From Halomonas chromatireducens (GTDB lineage: Bacteria; Pseudomonadota; Gammaproteobacteria; Pseudomonadales; Halomonadaceae), in contig NZ_CP014226.1 of assembly GCF_001545155.1 (NCBI RefSeq), positions 3,363,679 to 3,390,714 of the forward strand: a stretch of DNA of 27,036 bases, read 5' to 3'. Below, piece after piece: positions 1-7,890 of the stretch (the stretch's first letter is position 1; each line of letters starts with the position of its first letter). Made by a program: the position numbers and the translations under genes. Below the pieces are notes generated by a model. The model searched no databases and was not told where the DNA came from. It worked only from the letters and a program-made list of their open reading frames with translations.

Positions 1-1
1 G

Positions 2-1024
2 GACGCCCTGCCCCAGCTCTGCGTGCTTGGCGTATTGTCCGGACTCCTGACGGGTGCCGTGATGGTAGAAGACATGCTACGGGACACCATTGAGGTGGAT
101 TGGGCACAGGTCGATGCGCAGATCCTGCTCAAGTCCGCCGTGGCAGATCGCGATCCCGGCGGGCTGCGCCCGGTACACTACCTGGAGCAGCAGGCAAGCC
201 TCAGCGAGTCGGCGCTGATCCGTGAGGCACTGACGACCATCTTCGCTGGCCTTGCCGAGGCGAACCGGGTCGAGCGCACCCCGGCGCCGCTCTCGGCGCT
301 AACCCTGGGCGTGGAGTGCGGCGGCTCGGACGGTTTCTCCGGCCTCTCCGCCAATCCTCTGGTGGGCGCTGTGGTGGACCGCCTGGTGGCGCTGGGCGGG
401 AGCGGCATTCTCAGCGAGTTCCCCGAGCTGTGTGGCGTGGAGCACGAGCTGATCGCCCGCTGCCGCGACGACGCCGTCGCCCGGCGCTTCAGCGAGCTGA
501 TGGACGCGTACCAGCGTCATGCCGCCCGGGTCGGCGCGGACTTCTCCATGAACCCCTCCCCCGGCAACATCCGTGACGGCCTGATCACCGACGCCATGAA
601 GTCCGCCGGCGCGGCGAAGAAGGGTGGTGACAGCCCGGTGGAGGACGTCCTCGACTACACCGAGCCCCTCACCAGGACCGGGCTCAACCTGCTCTGCTCC
701 CCGGGTAACGACGTGGAATCCACCACGGCACTGGCTGGCTCCGGCGCCAACCTCATCCTTTTTACCACTGGACTCGGTACACCCACGGGCAATCCCATCA
801 CCCCGGTACTCAAGATCTCGAGCAACAGCGAGCTGGCCTCACGTATGAGCGACGTGATCGACTTCGATGCCGGCCCCATCATCCGAGGGGAAAGGAGCAT
901 TGCCGATCTGGCGGAGCAGTTGCTGACGCTGTGCATTGACACCGCATCGGGGCGTTACCGGCCGCGTGCGGTGGAGCTGGCCCAGTACGATTTCATTCCC
1001 TGGAAGCGTGGCGTGTCTCTCTAG
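2..1024 (+). CDS. UxaA/GarD family sugar-acid dehydratase, C-terminal part (cut by window start)
   Basis: The reading frame is open from the window edge, so the gene begins outside. The visible 340 residues contain the C-terminal catalytic domain of the altronate/galactarate dehydratase family: GVECGGSDGFSGLSANP near residue 105, the NPSPGN motif, TGLNLLCSPGND, LFTTGLGTPTGNP and the terminal FIPWKRGVSL. These fit UxaA (D-altronate to 2-keto-3-deoxy-D-gluconate) slightly better than GarD. Members are about 390 residues without, or 500 with, the N-terminal SAF domain. The stretch before GVECGGSD is a poor match to what I expect of the family, so the substrate is left open. It stands first in a sugar-acid island and converges on the GntR regulator gene. 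A GTG at 23 could serve as an internal start but would cut the domain. Confidence 0.8.
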   Translation, partial: DALPQLCVLGVLSGLLTGAVMVEDMLRDTIEVDWAQVDAQILLKSAVADRDPGGLRPVHYLEQQASLSESALIREALTTIFAGLAEANRVERTPAPLSALTLGVECGGSDGFSGLSANPLVGAVVDRLVALGGSGILSEFPELCGVEHELIARCRDDAVARRFSELMDAYQRHAARVGADFSMNPSPGNIRDGLITDAMKSAGAAKKGGDSPVEDVLDYTEPLTRTGLNLLCSPGNDVESTTALAGSGANLILFTTGLGTPTGNPITPVLKISSNSELASRMSDVIDFDAGPIIRGERSIADLAEQLLTLCIDTASGRYRPRAVELAQYDFIPWKRGVSL

Positions 1025-1030
1025 TGAGGC

Positions 1031-1082
1031 GCCACCATGGAGAAGGCCCGCTGCTCAGGCTGCGGGCCTTCTCCATGGTGGC
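1031..1082. terminator. Perfect 21-bp inverted repeat between convergent genes
   Basis: Positions 1031-1051 are the exact reverse complement of 1062-1082, with a 10-nt loop. The repeat lies 6 nt after the stop of the dehydratase gene and 23 nt before the stop of the converging regulator gene, where a two-way terminator is expected. No uridine tract follows on either strand, so it is not a textbook intrinsic terminator. It may block the exonuclease or help a Rho-type stop. Confidence 0.6.
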
Positions 1083-1105
1083 GGTACTCGATGCTGAGGC
1101 ACCGA

Positions 1106-1828
1106 TCACTCATCGGTAGCGAGACGCTTCTTGAGCTTCATATAGGTGCCGTAGTGACGATCGAGGTGCCGGCGCATGGCCGCCTCGGCGGCGTCCGGGT
1201 CACGGGATTCGATGGCCGCGACGATCTCGACATGGGCCGCCAGCGCCGCCTTGTCCTCATCCTTCTGCTGCAATACCTGGGCCCTGCGGTCGTCGAGCCA
1301 CTCGGAAAGCGCGACGTGAATGGCATCGAAGATGGGATTCTGCCCGATGCTGGCCAGCACGCCATGGAAGTCGTTGTCGGAGCGCTTGAAACGCGCCTCA
1401 TCACCCAAGGCATCGCGGTTCTCCTGCAACGCCGCACGCAGGCGAGCCAAGTCCTCGTCGTCGGCGTGGCGGGCAGCATAGCGTGCCAGCGAAATCTCGA
1501 ACAGCGCCCTGGCCTCCTGGAAATACTGCTGACCGTCGGGTTTGGAAAGCAGCTGGCGGGTCACCCCGGAGAGCCGTGCCATCACCGCCTCGGCGGTGGG
1601 CCGGATGACCCTTGCCCGAGTTCCGCTATTGATGGCGATCAGACCGAGCTGCTGCAGGTAGAACAGCGCCTCTCGCACCGCCGGGCGTCCCACGCCGAAC
1701 TGCTCCATCAGTTCACGCTCTGAGGGCAACTGATCGTTCTCGCCAAGCCGGCCCTCGAGGATGTCCGCCTCGAGCTGCTCGGCGACCTGCTCGGAGAGCG
1801 TCTTTCGCTCGATCCGGTATCGGGACAT
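1106..1828 (-). CDS. NanR-like GntR/FadR-family transcriptional regulator
   Basis: A 240-residue one-component repressor or activator. Residues 11-80 form the GntR winged helix, with LPSERELMEQFGVGRPAVREAL at 34-55. Residues about 95-225 form an FCD effector domain with the metal-binding pattern D151, H155, H199 and H221. From memory the whole protein resembles E. coli NanR closely: the RSDxDFHxVLA and NPIFxAIHVAL stretches and the recognition helix agree. NanR answers to sialic acid, but the neighbours here are aldonate and uronate enzymes, so the effector is more likely an aldonate or keto-deoxy acid. The gene lies 65 nt downstream of the broken dehydrogenase gene on the same strand and may be co-transcribed with it. 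CGGTAT repeats straddle its start. Confidence 0.88.
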   Translation of the reverse strand: MSRYRIERKTLSEQVAEQLEADILEGRLGENDQLPSERELMEQFGVGRPAVREALFYLQQLGLIAINSGTRARVIRPTAEAVMARLSGVTRQLLSKPDGQQYFQEARALFEISLARYAARHADDEDLARLRAALQENRDALGDEARFKRSDNDFHGVLASIGQNPIFDAIHVALSEWLDDRRAQVLQQKDEDKAALAAHVEIVAAIESRDPDAAEAAMRRHLDRHYGTYMKLKKRLATDE

Positions 1829-1860
1829 GGGCTATTTCTCCTGGTTGACCCGGTATTGGG
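1811..1860. promoter_or_regulatory. Possible autoregulatory GGTAT direct repeat at the regulator gene
   Basis: GATCCGGTATCGGG (1811-1824) and GACCCGGTATTGGG (1847-1860) match at 12 of 14 positions, 36 nt apart. One copy is inside the first codons of the regulator gene and the other just upstream. GGTATA is the half-site of E. coli NanR, so self-control is possible. The repeat is short and partly coding, so chance is not excluded. Confidence 0.3.
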
Positions 1861-1893
1861 TAGCCATGTTACCGCAATCTGGCCCCTCCACGC

Positions 1894-2735
1894 TCAGGCC
1901 AGCGGACGCAGTGGCTGGACACTCAATGACTCGGCCAACGTCGCATAGGCCACCTGGTTGGCGCTATCCAGGGGGATTCCCTCGGCATCTCGCCGTGCCA
2001 GGCAGCGCCACTCGCGATCCCCCGGCGCCAGCACCTCGCCACCATCCGAGGCCGGCTGGGCGCGCAGATCGGCCAGGTAGTCGGCCAGGCAAGACGCGAA
2101 GGTCACCTCGTCGACGAAGGCCGCCGGATTCAACGCCAGGAAGAAGTGTCCGACACCGCGGGGGGTCGACATGTCCGCCCCTCCCATGGGCAACAGGCGG
2201 AAGCCATTGAGCATGCCGGACAGCGTCGAACTCAGGACCTCGACCATGCCGCCGAGTCCTGCTCCCTTGAAGCCGAAGTCGCTGCCACCCAGCGGCAGCA
2301 ATGCAGCGACCTCGGCCGGTATCCGGGTGACACGCCCCTCGCCATCGGCGGCAACCTGGTCCGGCAATTCGCGTCCAATGGCACCGTACTGCTGGACACG
2401 GTTCCAGGGGACCGAACTGGTGGCCATGTCCAGCAGGAAGGGCGACTGTCCCGTTACCGGCGCCGCGAAGGCGATAGGATTCGTGCCATGGAAGGGTGCC
2501 AAGCTATTGTGAAGCAGGACGAAAGGGTCCGAATTGCAAAACGCCAGGCCGATCATGCCACGCTCGGCGGCGGCCAGTGCATAGCAGCCGGCGGCCCCGA
2601 AGTGGGAAGAGCGCCCCAACGCCACCGCGCCCATGCCGACCTCTCCGGCCATGGCTACCGCATGCTCCATGGCCGTGTAACCGGCCAGGTGGCCAACGCC
2701 ATCACCGGCGTCCAGGAAGCCCGTGGCCGGCAGGC
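1894..2735 (-). pseudogene. Ldh2/malate-lactate dehydrogenase family oxidoreductase, N-terminus lost
   Basis: The preserved part carries the NAD(P)-binding core and C-terminus of the Ldh2 family (DlgD, YlbC, ureidoglycolate dehydrogenase type): GDGVGHLAGYTAMEHAV, SSHFGAAGCY, FHGTNPIAFAAPV, FLLDMATSS and GFKGAGLGGMVEVLS. Family members have about 75 further N-terminal residues, including the SHG segment with the catalytic histidine. None of that is encoded here. Homology begins only around LPATGFLDAG, and just upstream the DNA reads in another frame as the start of a short-chain dehydrogenase. A GTG at 2766 would give a 290-residue product, but without the active-site histidine it should be inactive. 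The remaining frame is intact, so the loss is either recent or still tolerated. Confidence 0.75.
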
Positions 2736-2777
2736 GCCGGTTACCAGCACCCGCTTGCCTCTCCACTCGTCGAACAT
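2733..2777 (-). pseudogene. First 15 codons of a short-chain dehydrogenase/reductase (SDR) gene
   Basis: An ATG at 2777 is preceded by a good ribosome binding site (GGGAGAGA) and encodes MFDEWRGKRVLVTGA. This is the usual SDR opening: beta-1 followed by the start of the TGxxxGxG cofactor loop. Directly after TGA the SDR frame loses all resemblance and the sequence becomes Ldh2 in a different frame. I read this as the left end of an SDR gene fused by deletion to the middle of the neighbouring Ldh2 gene. An SDR at this place could have oxidised the keto-deoxy acid made by the adjacent fuconate dehydratase. Confidence 0.6.
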
Positions 2778-2880
2778 GCGTCTCTCCCGATGCGGGCCAT
2801 CCCGTGTTGTCAGTGAGCCGCAGACGCGACGGCCAGACTGACTATCGAAGGATCGCGACTCGTTGCTATAGTGCTCATGG

Positions 2881-2897
2881 CATACCTGTCATACAAG
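2881..2897. promoter_or_regulatory. Candidate operator for the NanR-like regulator
   Basis: Two CATAC half-sites at 2881-2885 and 2890-2894 are spaced 9 bp apart. On the minus strand they read TTGTATGACAGGTATG, close to the first two half-sites of the E. coli nan operator as I remember it (GGTATAACAGGTATA). The overlapping CCTGTCATACAAG (2885-2897) is also a GntR/FadR-style palindrome. The site lies between the oppositely oriented SDR-remnant/Ldh2 and fuconate dehydratase genes and could serve both. Confidence 0.5.
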
Positions 2898-3008
2898 ACG
2901 ACATCAATAGCATGTTAGCCCAAGGCTGACCAGACGCCAGCTTTCCATCCCGCAAGCCGGCGGGCCCAGGCCGGATGACATCGGCCTGGGCCACCACAGG
3001 AGACCCCC

Positions 3009-4310
3009 ATGCCCACCATCACCCGCGTCGAGATTCAGGACATTCGCTTCCCCACCTCGCTCTCGCTGGACGGCTCTGACGCCATGAACGCCGCGCCTGA
3101 CTACTCCGCCACCTACGTGATCCTGCATACCGATGACGATGGCCCTGAGGGGCACGGGCTCACTTTCACCATCGGCCGCGGCAATGAGATCGTGGTCACC
3201 GCCGTTCGCTCGCTGGCACCACTGGTGGAAGGACGCTCGCTGGCCTCCATCACCGAGAACATGGGTGCTTTCTGGCGCGAGATCACCGGTGACAGCCAGC
3301 TGCGGTGGATTGGGCCCGACAAGGGTGCCATTCACCTGGCGACGGCCGCACTGGTCAACGGAGTGTGGGACCTGTGGGCCAAGTGCGAGGGCAAGCCGGT
3401 CTGGAAGCTGCTGACCGACATGACCCCGGAGGCCCTGGTGCGCTGCCTCGACTTCCGGTTCGTGACCGATGCGCTGACGCCCGAGGAGGCCATTGCCCTG
3501 CTCCGCCGCCAGGCTGCCGGCAAGGGCGCCCGGGAGGCGGAGATGCGTCGCGAGGGCTATCCCGGCTACACCACCTCGGCGGGTTGGCTCGGCTACGACG
3601 ATGACAAGGTGCGGCGGCTGGCTCGCGAATCCCTGGCCGAGGGCTGGACCCACTTCAAGCAGAAGATCGGTGGCAACATCGAGGAGGATGCTCGCCGGGC
3701 CGCGCTGCTGCGTGAGGAGATCGGCTGGAACAACGTATTGATGATGGATGCCAATCAAGTGTGGGAGGTCGACGAGACGGTAGCCAAGATGCGCCGCCTG
3801 GCCGAATTCCATCCCCTCTGGATCGAGGAACCCACCAGCCCCGACGACATCCTCGGCCATGCCGAGATTCGTCAGCGCGTATCGCCCATCGGCGTGGCCA
3901 CCGGCGAGCACTGCCACAACAAGGTGATGTTCAAGCAGTTCTTCCAGGCCGAGGCGCTGGACTATTGCCAGCTGGATGCCGCTCGCCTGGGCGGCCTCAA
4001 CGAGGTGATCCTGGTGGTACTGATGGCCGCCAAGTTCGGTGTGCCGGTCTGTCCCCATGGCGGCGGCGTGGGGCTTTGCGAGTACACCCAGCACATCTCG
4101 CTGTTCGACTACATCGCTGTCTCCGGCAGCCTCCAGGGACGAGTGCTGGAATACGTCGACCACCTGCACGATCATTTTCTCGATCCTGTGGTGATCGAGC
4201 GCGGTCGCTACCGGGTGCCCGAAGCGCCGGGCTACAGCATCACCATGCACCCCGAGTCCCTGGTCCGGCACCGCTACCCGGATGGCGCCGCCTGGCAGGA
4301 GGAGGCCTGA
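3009..4310 (+). CDS. L-fuconate dehydratase, enolase superfamily
   Basis: A 433-residue member of the mandelate racemase branch. It should dehydrate L-fuconate to 2-keto-3-deoxy-L-fuconate in the cytoplasm, as the Xanthomonas FucD does. The N-terminal capping domain has the FucD-specific stretch FPTSLSLDGSDAMN followed by DYSATYVILHTD. In the barrel, the acid/base pair K217-Q-K219, metal ligands D247, E273 and E300, catalytic H350 (CPHGGGVG) and E381 are all present. Each sits one residue before the number I recall for the Xanthomonas enzyme. AGGAG at 2997-3001 precedes the ATG. The next gene starts 1 nt after the stop, so the two form an operon. The operator-like CATAC pair lies about 110 nt upstream. 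Confidence 0.88.
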   Translation: MPTITRVEIQDIRFPTSLSLDGSDAMNAAPDYSATYVILHTDDDGPEGHGLTFTIGRGNEIVVTAVRSLAPLVEGRSLASITENMGAFWREITGDSQLRWIGPDKGAIHLATAALVNGVWDLWAKCEGKPVWKLLTDMTPEALVRCLDFRFVTDALTPEEAIALLRRQAAGKGAREAEMRREGYPGYTTSAGWLGYDDDKVRRLARESLAEGWTHFKQKIGGNIEEDARRAALLREEIGWNNVLMMDANQVWEVDETVAKMRRLAEFHPLWIEEPTSPDDILGHAEIRQRVSPIGVATGEHCHNKVMFKQFFQAEALDYCQLDAARLGGLNEVILVVLMAAKFGVPVCPHGGGVGLCEYTQHISLFDYIAVSGSLQGRVLEYVDHLHDHFLDPVVIERGRYRVPEAPGYSITMHPESLVRHRYPDGAAWQEEA

Positions 4311-4311
4311 C

Positions 4312-5745
4312 ATGTCCCGTTCAACCTCGCACGGCGACTTGCTCGACGCCCTGCACCAGCGCCTGGGGGCCCGCGGCCTGCTCCGCGACCCCGAGGCCAT
4401 GGCCCGTTATCTGAGCGACTGGGCGGGTGACCGTCTTGGCCTGCCCCTGGCGGTGGCTCGGCCAGCCACCACCCAGGAGGTGGCCGAGACAGTGCGACTC
4501 TGTCATGCCCACGGCGTGGCCATGACACCCCAGGGGGGGCACAGCGGCCTGGTGGCCGGCGCCATGCCCGCGGCTGACGGCGGCGAGCTGGTGATCAGCC
4601 TGGAACGCCTGGATCGAATCCGCGAGATCGATGCGGTGAATTTCACCATGACGGTGGACGCCGGCTGCATCCTGGAACACGTCAAGCAGCTCGCTGCCGA
4701 GCAAGACTGCGACTTCTCCCTCTCGCTGGGCGCCCAGGGCAGCTGTCAGATTGGCGGCAACGTCGCCACCAACGCTGGCGGCCTCAACGTATTGCGCCAC
4801 GGCATGATGCGCCAGCTAGTGCTGGGCCTGGAGGTGGTGCTGCCCGACGGACGCATCTGGAACGGCCTGACCGCCCTGCACAAGGACAACCGCGGCTACG
4901 CCCTGTCCCAGCTGTTCCTCGGCAGCGAGGGCACGCTGGGCATCGTCACCGGTGCCGTGCTCAAGCTCTCGCCCCGCGCCACACAGAGCCGCACGGCGCT
5001 ACTCGGACTGCCCTCGGTGGGCGCAGTGGTCGACCTCTACGGCCGGGCACGCCGCGAGTGCAGCGACCTGCTCAGCGCCTTCGAGCTGATGCCGCGACGC
5101 TGCCTGGAGCTGGCAATGGAGGCTAGCCCCGAGCTGAGCGACCCTCTGGGCACCTCCTACCCCTGGTACGTACTGATGGAAGTGAGCGCCAGCGGTGCCC
5201 TGGACCTGGACGTCATGCTCGAACAGCTGCTGGAACGAGGGATGGAAACCGGGCTGGTGCTGGACGGTGCCCTGGCCGGAAGCGAGGCCCAGGCCGCACG
5301 CCTTTGGCAGTTCCGCGAGAGCATGCTGGAAGGGCAGCGGCGACGTGGCGAACACCTGCGCACCGACATCTCGGTACCCATCTCGGCGATTTCCGCCTTC
5401 GTGATACAGGCCAGCCAGGCGATACTCGAGCGCTCACCCGACTGCGAGATCATCGCCTACGGCCATGTGGGCGACGGCAACCTGCACTTCAACATCCTGC
5501 CGCCGACCGACATGCCTGAGGAGGAGAAAAAGCCGCACCTCCACGCGCTGGAGGTGCGGCTGTTCGAGATTCTCGACGACTTCGGCGGCAGTATCAGCGC
5601 CGAGCATGGCATCGGCCGTACCAAGCAGGCCGCCTACCTAGCACGTCTCTCGCCGGTTGAGCGTGAACTGGCGGAGGGCATCAAGGCGCTGTTCGACCCT
5701 GAGGGGCTGATGAATCCAGGCCGGATCCTGCCTGCGCACCGCTGA
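4312..5745 (+). CDS. FAD-linked 2-hydroxyacid dehydrogenase (GlcD/D2HGDH type)
   Basis: A 477-residue flavoprotein of the D-lactate/D-2-hydroxyglutarate/glycolate oxidase family. The FAD-binding half has PQGGHSGL (73-80), GGNVATNAGG (148-157) and LFLGSEGTLGIVT (201-213). The C-terminal half has YGHVGDGNLHFN and SAEHGIGRTKQ, which supply the metal-binding and FAD-contacting residues. It would oxidise a 2-hydroxy acid to the 2-oxo acid and pass electrons to an acceptor other than oxygen. The ATG at 4312 is chosen because it follows the fuconate dehydratase stop by 1 nt with GGAGGAGG ahead of it. A start at 4282 would overlap that gene. Lactate released from deoxy-sugar breakdown is a sensible substrate given the operon, but this is inference. 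Confidence 0.82.
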   Translation: MSRSTSHGDLLDALHQRLGARGLLRDPEAMARYLSDWAGDRLGLPLAVARPATTQEVAETVRLCHAHGVAMTPQGGHSGLVAGAMPAADGGELVISLERLDRIREIDAVNFTMTVDAGCILEHVKQLAAEQDCDFSLSLGAQGSCQIGGNVATNAGGLNVLRHGMMRQLVLGLEVVLPDGRIWNGLTALHKDNRGYALSQLFLGSEGTLGIVTGAVLKLSPRATQSRTALLGLPSVGAVVDLYGRARRECSDLLSAFELMPRRCLELAMEASPELSDPLGTSYPWYVLMEVSASGALDLDVMLEQLLERGMETGLVLDGALAGSEAQAARLWQFRESMLEGQRRRGEHLRTDISVPISAISAFVIQASQAILERSPDCEIIAYGHVGDGNLHFNILPPTDMPEEEKKPHLHALEVRLFEILDDFGGSISAEHGIGRTKQAAYLARLSPVERELAEGIKALFDPEGLMNPGRILPAHR

Positions 5746-5797
5746 AGCGCCACCTCGACGCCTGTCCCGGCCTACGGCCCAGCAGCAGCCCAAAGCA

Positions 5798-6568
5798 TCA
5801 GGCCGGGCGGAATCGCCCGGCCAGGTCACGTAGCGCCTGGGCCAGCAGCAGGGCGTCGACCCCCACCCCGACAAAGCCGCACCCTGCCGCCTGGTAGCCG
5901 CGGGCCTCCTCCTCGCACAGGGAGATGATTCCCGCCACCTTGCCGGCGGCACGAATACGCACGATGGCATCGTCGATGACCGTGCGAACCTCCGGATGCC
6001 CCGGATCACCGCGATAGCCCATGGCTGCGGAGAGGTCCGCCGGCCCCACGAACAGGCCGTCGACCCCGTCCACGGCGGCAATGGCCTCCAGATTGGCGAG
6101 CGCTCGGGGGCTCTCCAGTTGAAGGATCAGGCAGATCTCGTCATCGGCACGCTCCAGGTAATCTTCAATCTGGCCCCAGCGCGAGGCACGGGCCAGCGCA
6201 CTGCCCATGCCACGGACACCCTGCGGTGGGTAGCGGGTAGCGGCCACCAGCTCGGCGGCCTGATCAGCCGTTTCCACCATCGGAATCAGCAGGTTCTGCA
6301 CCCCGACATCGAGGTACTGCTTGAGCAGCGCCGCGCTGCCCTCGGGTGGGCGCACCACGGGTGCACTGGCATAGGGCGCGATGGCCTGCAACTGGCCGAG
6401 CAGGCTGGCGAGGTCATTGGGAGCGTGCTCGCCATCCACCAGCAGCCAGTCGAAGCCGGCAGTGGCCGCAAGCTCTGCCACATAGGGGTTCGCCAGCCCC
6501 AGCCAGATACCGGCCAAGGGCTCACCGCCCAGCAGTCGCCGCTTGAAATCGTTTCGTGCCAAGTGCAT
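5798..6568 (-). CDS. HpcH/HpaI family class II aldolase
   Basis: A 256-residue metal-dependent aldolase related to HpaI, GarL and RhmA/YfaU. These cleave 2-keto-3-deoxy acids to pyruvate plus an aldehyde. Active-site residues are visible: H48 in VDGEHAP, R73 in VVRPP, metal ligands E152 (LQLESP) and D178 (GPADLS). Each is 3 beyond the HpaI numbering. The ATG at 6568 is preferred because AGGAGGG stands 8 nt upstream. An extension to 6622 lacks a binding site and adds an unusual N-terminus. It diverges from dgoD across a region with CATAC half-sites. In this cluster it may split 2-keto-3-deoxy-L-fuconate or a hexarate-derived keto acid. The natural substrate cannot be read from the sequence. 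Confidence 0.85.
   Translation of the reverse strand: MHLARNDFKRRLLGGEPLAGIWLGLANPYVAELAATAGFDWLLVDGEHAPNDLASLLGQLQAIAPYASAPVVRPPEGSAALLKQYLDVGVQNLLIPMVETADQAAELVAATRYPPQGVRGMGSALARASRWGQIEDYLERADDEICLILQLESPRALANLEAIAAVDGVDGLFVGPADLSAAMGYRGDPGHPEVRTVIDDAIVRIRAAGKVAGIISLCEEEARGYQAAGCGFVGVGVDALLLAQALRDLAGRFRPA
5801..5822. terminator. GC-rich hairpin in the tail of the aldolase gene
   Basis: A perfect 9-bp stem (GGCCGGGCG at 5801-5809, CGCCCGGCC at 5814-5822) with a 4-nt loop covers the last codons of the aldolase gene, 55 nt after the converging flavoprotein gene ends. No uridine run follows. It may slow polymerase from the left, but a coding-sequence coincidence is possible. Confidence 0.3.
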
Positions 6569-6630
6569 GGAGACCCTCCTGTATAGGGCAAGTCGACAAG
6601 ATCCGAGCCTTGGGTTTTTCACTGACGCAA

Positions 6631-6676
6631 CTTGTCATACAAGCATACATGCTCTAGAAATGGACTGACATACAAC
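6631..6676. promoter_or_regulatory. Candidate operator cluster between aldolase and dgoD
   Basis: CTTGTCATACAAG (6631-6643) has CTTGT/ACAAG arms around CAT and differs from the 2885-2897 site at one position. CATAC half-sites occur at 6636-6640, 6644-6648 (8 bp apart) and 6669-6673. A fourth (6726-6730) abuts the dgoD start codon. This fits binding of a FadR-family regulator such as the NanR-like protein at 1106-1828, controlling both divergent transcripts. Confidence 0.5.
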
Positions 6677-6731
6677 AGCCAACACTCGGACAGCCACCCA
6701 TCAGTGACGCCTGTTCTACGCGAGGCATACG

Positions 6732-7880
6732 ATGAAGATCACCCGACTCAGGACCTGGCAGGTGCCGCCGCGCTGGCTGTTCCTAAAGATCGAGACCGAC
6801 GAGGGCTGCTACGGCTGGGGCGAGCCGGTCATCGAGGGCCGTGCCGCCACCGTGGAAGCCGCCGTCCACGAGTTGGCCGACTATCTGGTCGGCCAGGATC
6901 CTCACCGCATCGAGCACCTGTGGAACCTGTTGTACCGCGGCGGCTTCTACCGCGGCGGCCCCATCCTGATGAGCGCCATCGCCGGCATCGACCAGGCGCT
7001 GTGGGACCTCAAGGGTCGCGACCTCGGCGTGCCGGTCCACCAACTGCTGGGCGGCGCGGTGCGCGACCGGATGCGCATGTACGCCTGGACCGGCGGCGAC
7101 CGCCCCGATGACGTCGGCGCCGGCGCCAGGGCGCTGGTGGAGCAGGGTTTTACTGCCTTCAAGATGAACGGTACCGCCGAGATGCAGATCGTCGACAGCC
7201 ACCACAGGATTGACGGGGCCGTTGCCCGGGTGGCCGAGGCACGCGAGGCGGTGGGTCCGGATGTGGGCATCGCCATCGACTTCCATGGCCGGGTGCATCG
7301 CCCCATGGCCAAGGCCCTGCTGCGCGAGCTGGAGCCCTTCCACCCGATGTTCGTCGAGGAGCCGGTGGCCCCCGAGCCCCTGCCCTGCCTCAAGCAGATC
7401 GCCGGTGGGCTCGGCTACCCCCTGGCCACCGGCGAGCGACTGCACACCCGCTTCGAGTTCCGCGATCTGCTGGCCGACGGCATGATCGATATCGTTCAGC
7501 CCGACCTCTCCCACTGTGGTGGCATCAGCGAGGGATTGAAGATCGCCACCCTGGCATCGGCCCATGACGTGGCACTGGCACCCCACTGCCCGCTGGGCCC
7601 GCTGACACTGGCCGCCTCGCTGCAGCTGGATGCGGTGTGCCACAACGCCTTCATTCAAGAGCAGAGCATGGGCATTCACTACAATCGCGACAACGACGTT
7701 CTCGACTACCTGGTCGACAAGTCGGTGCTGGCCATTGAGGACGGCTTCTGTGCCATTCCTTCGGGTCCCGGGCTCGGTGTGGAGATCGACGAGGCCTTCG
7801 TCGAGGAGCGCGCCAGGGTCGGTCATCGCTGGCGCAATCCGGTGTGGACCCATGCAGACGGCTCCATCGCTGAATGGTAA
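6732..7880 (+). CDS. dgoD: D-galactonate dehydratase
   Basis: A 382-residue enolase-superfamily enzyme, the same length as E. coli DgoD. It converts D-galactonate to 2-dehydro-3-deoxy-D-galactonate, the first step of the DeLey-Doudoroff route. D183 and the catalytic H185 are in IDFHGR, the two glutamate ligands are in FVEEP and ATGERLH, and H285 is in APHCPLGP. All fall at the E. coli positions as I recall them. A GAGG sequence lies 9 nt upstream of the ATG. It is the first gene of the dgoD-dgoK-dgoA operon, with dgoK 10 nt downstream. No galactonate transporter is visible, so uptake must be encoded elsewhere. Confidence 0.93.
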   Translation: MKITRLRTWQVPPRWLFLKIETDEGCYGWGEPVIEGRAATVEAAVHELADYLVGQDPHRIEHLWNLLYRGGFYRGGPILMSAIAGIDQALWDLKGRDLGVPVHQLLGGAVRDRMRMYAWTGGDRPDDVGAGARALVEQGFTAFKMNGTAEMQIVDSHHRIDGAVARVAEAREAVGPDVGIAIDFHGRVHRPMAKALLRELEPFHPMFVEEPVAPEPLPCLKQIAGGLGYPLATGERLHTRFEFRDLLADGMIDIVQPDLSHCGGISEGLKIATLASAHDVALAPHCPLGPLTLAASLQLDAVCHNAFIQEQSMGIHYNRDNDVLDYLVDKSVLAIEDGFCAIPSGPGLGVEIDEAFVEERARVGHRWRNPVWTHADGSIAEW

Positions 7881-7890
7881 GAGAGGCAAC

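Noticed and set aside
2904..4400. Open frame of 498 codons on the minus strand opposite the fuconate dehydratase gene
   Set aside because: The plus strand encodes an enzyme with all catalytic residues in place. The antisense product shows only compositional bias.
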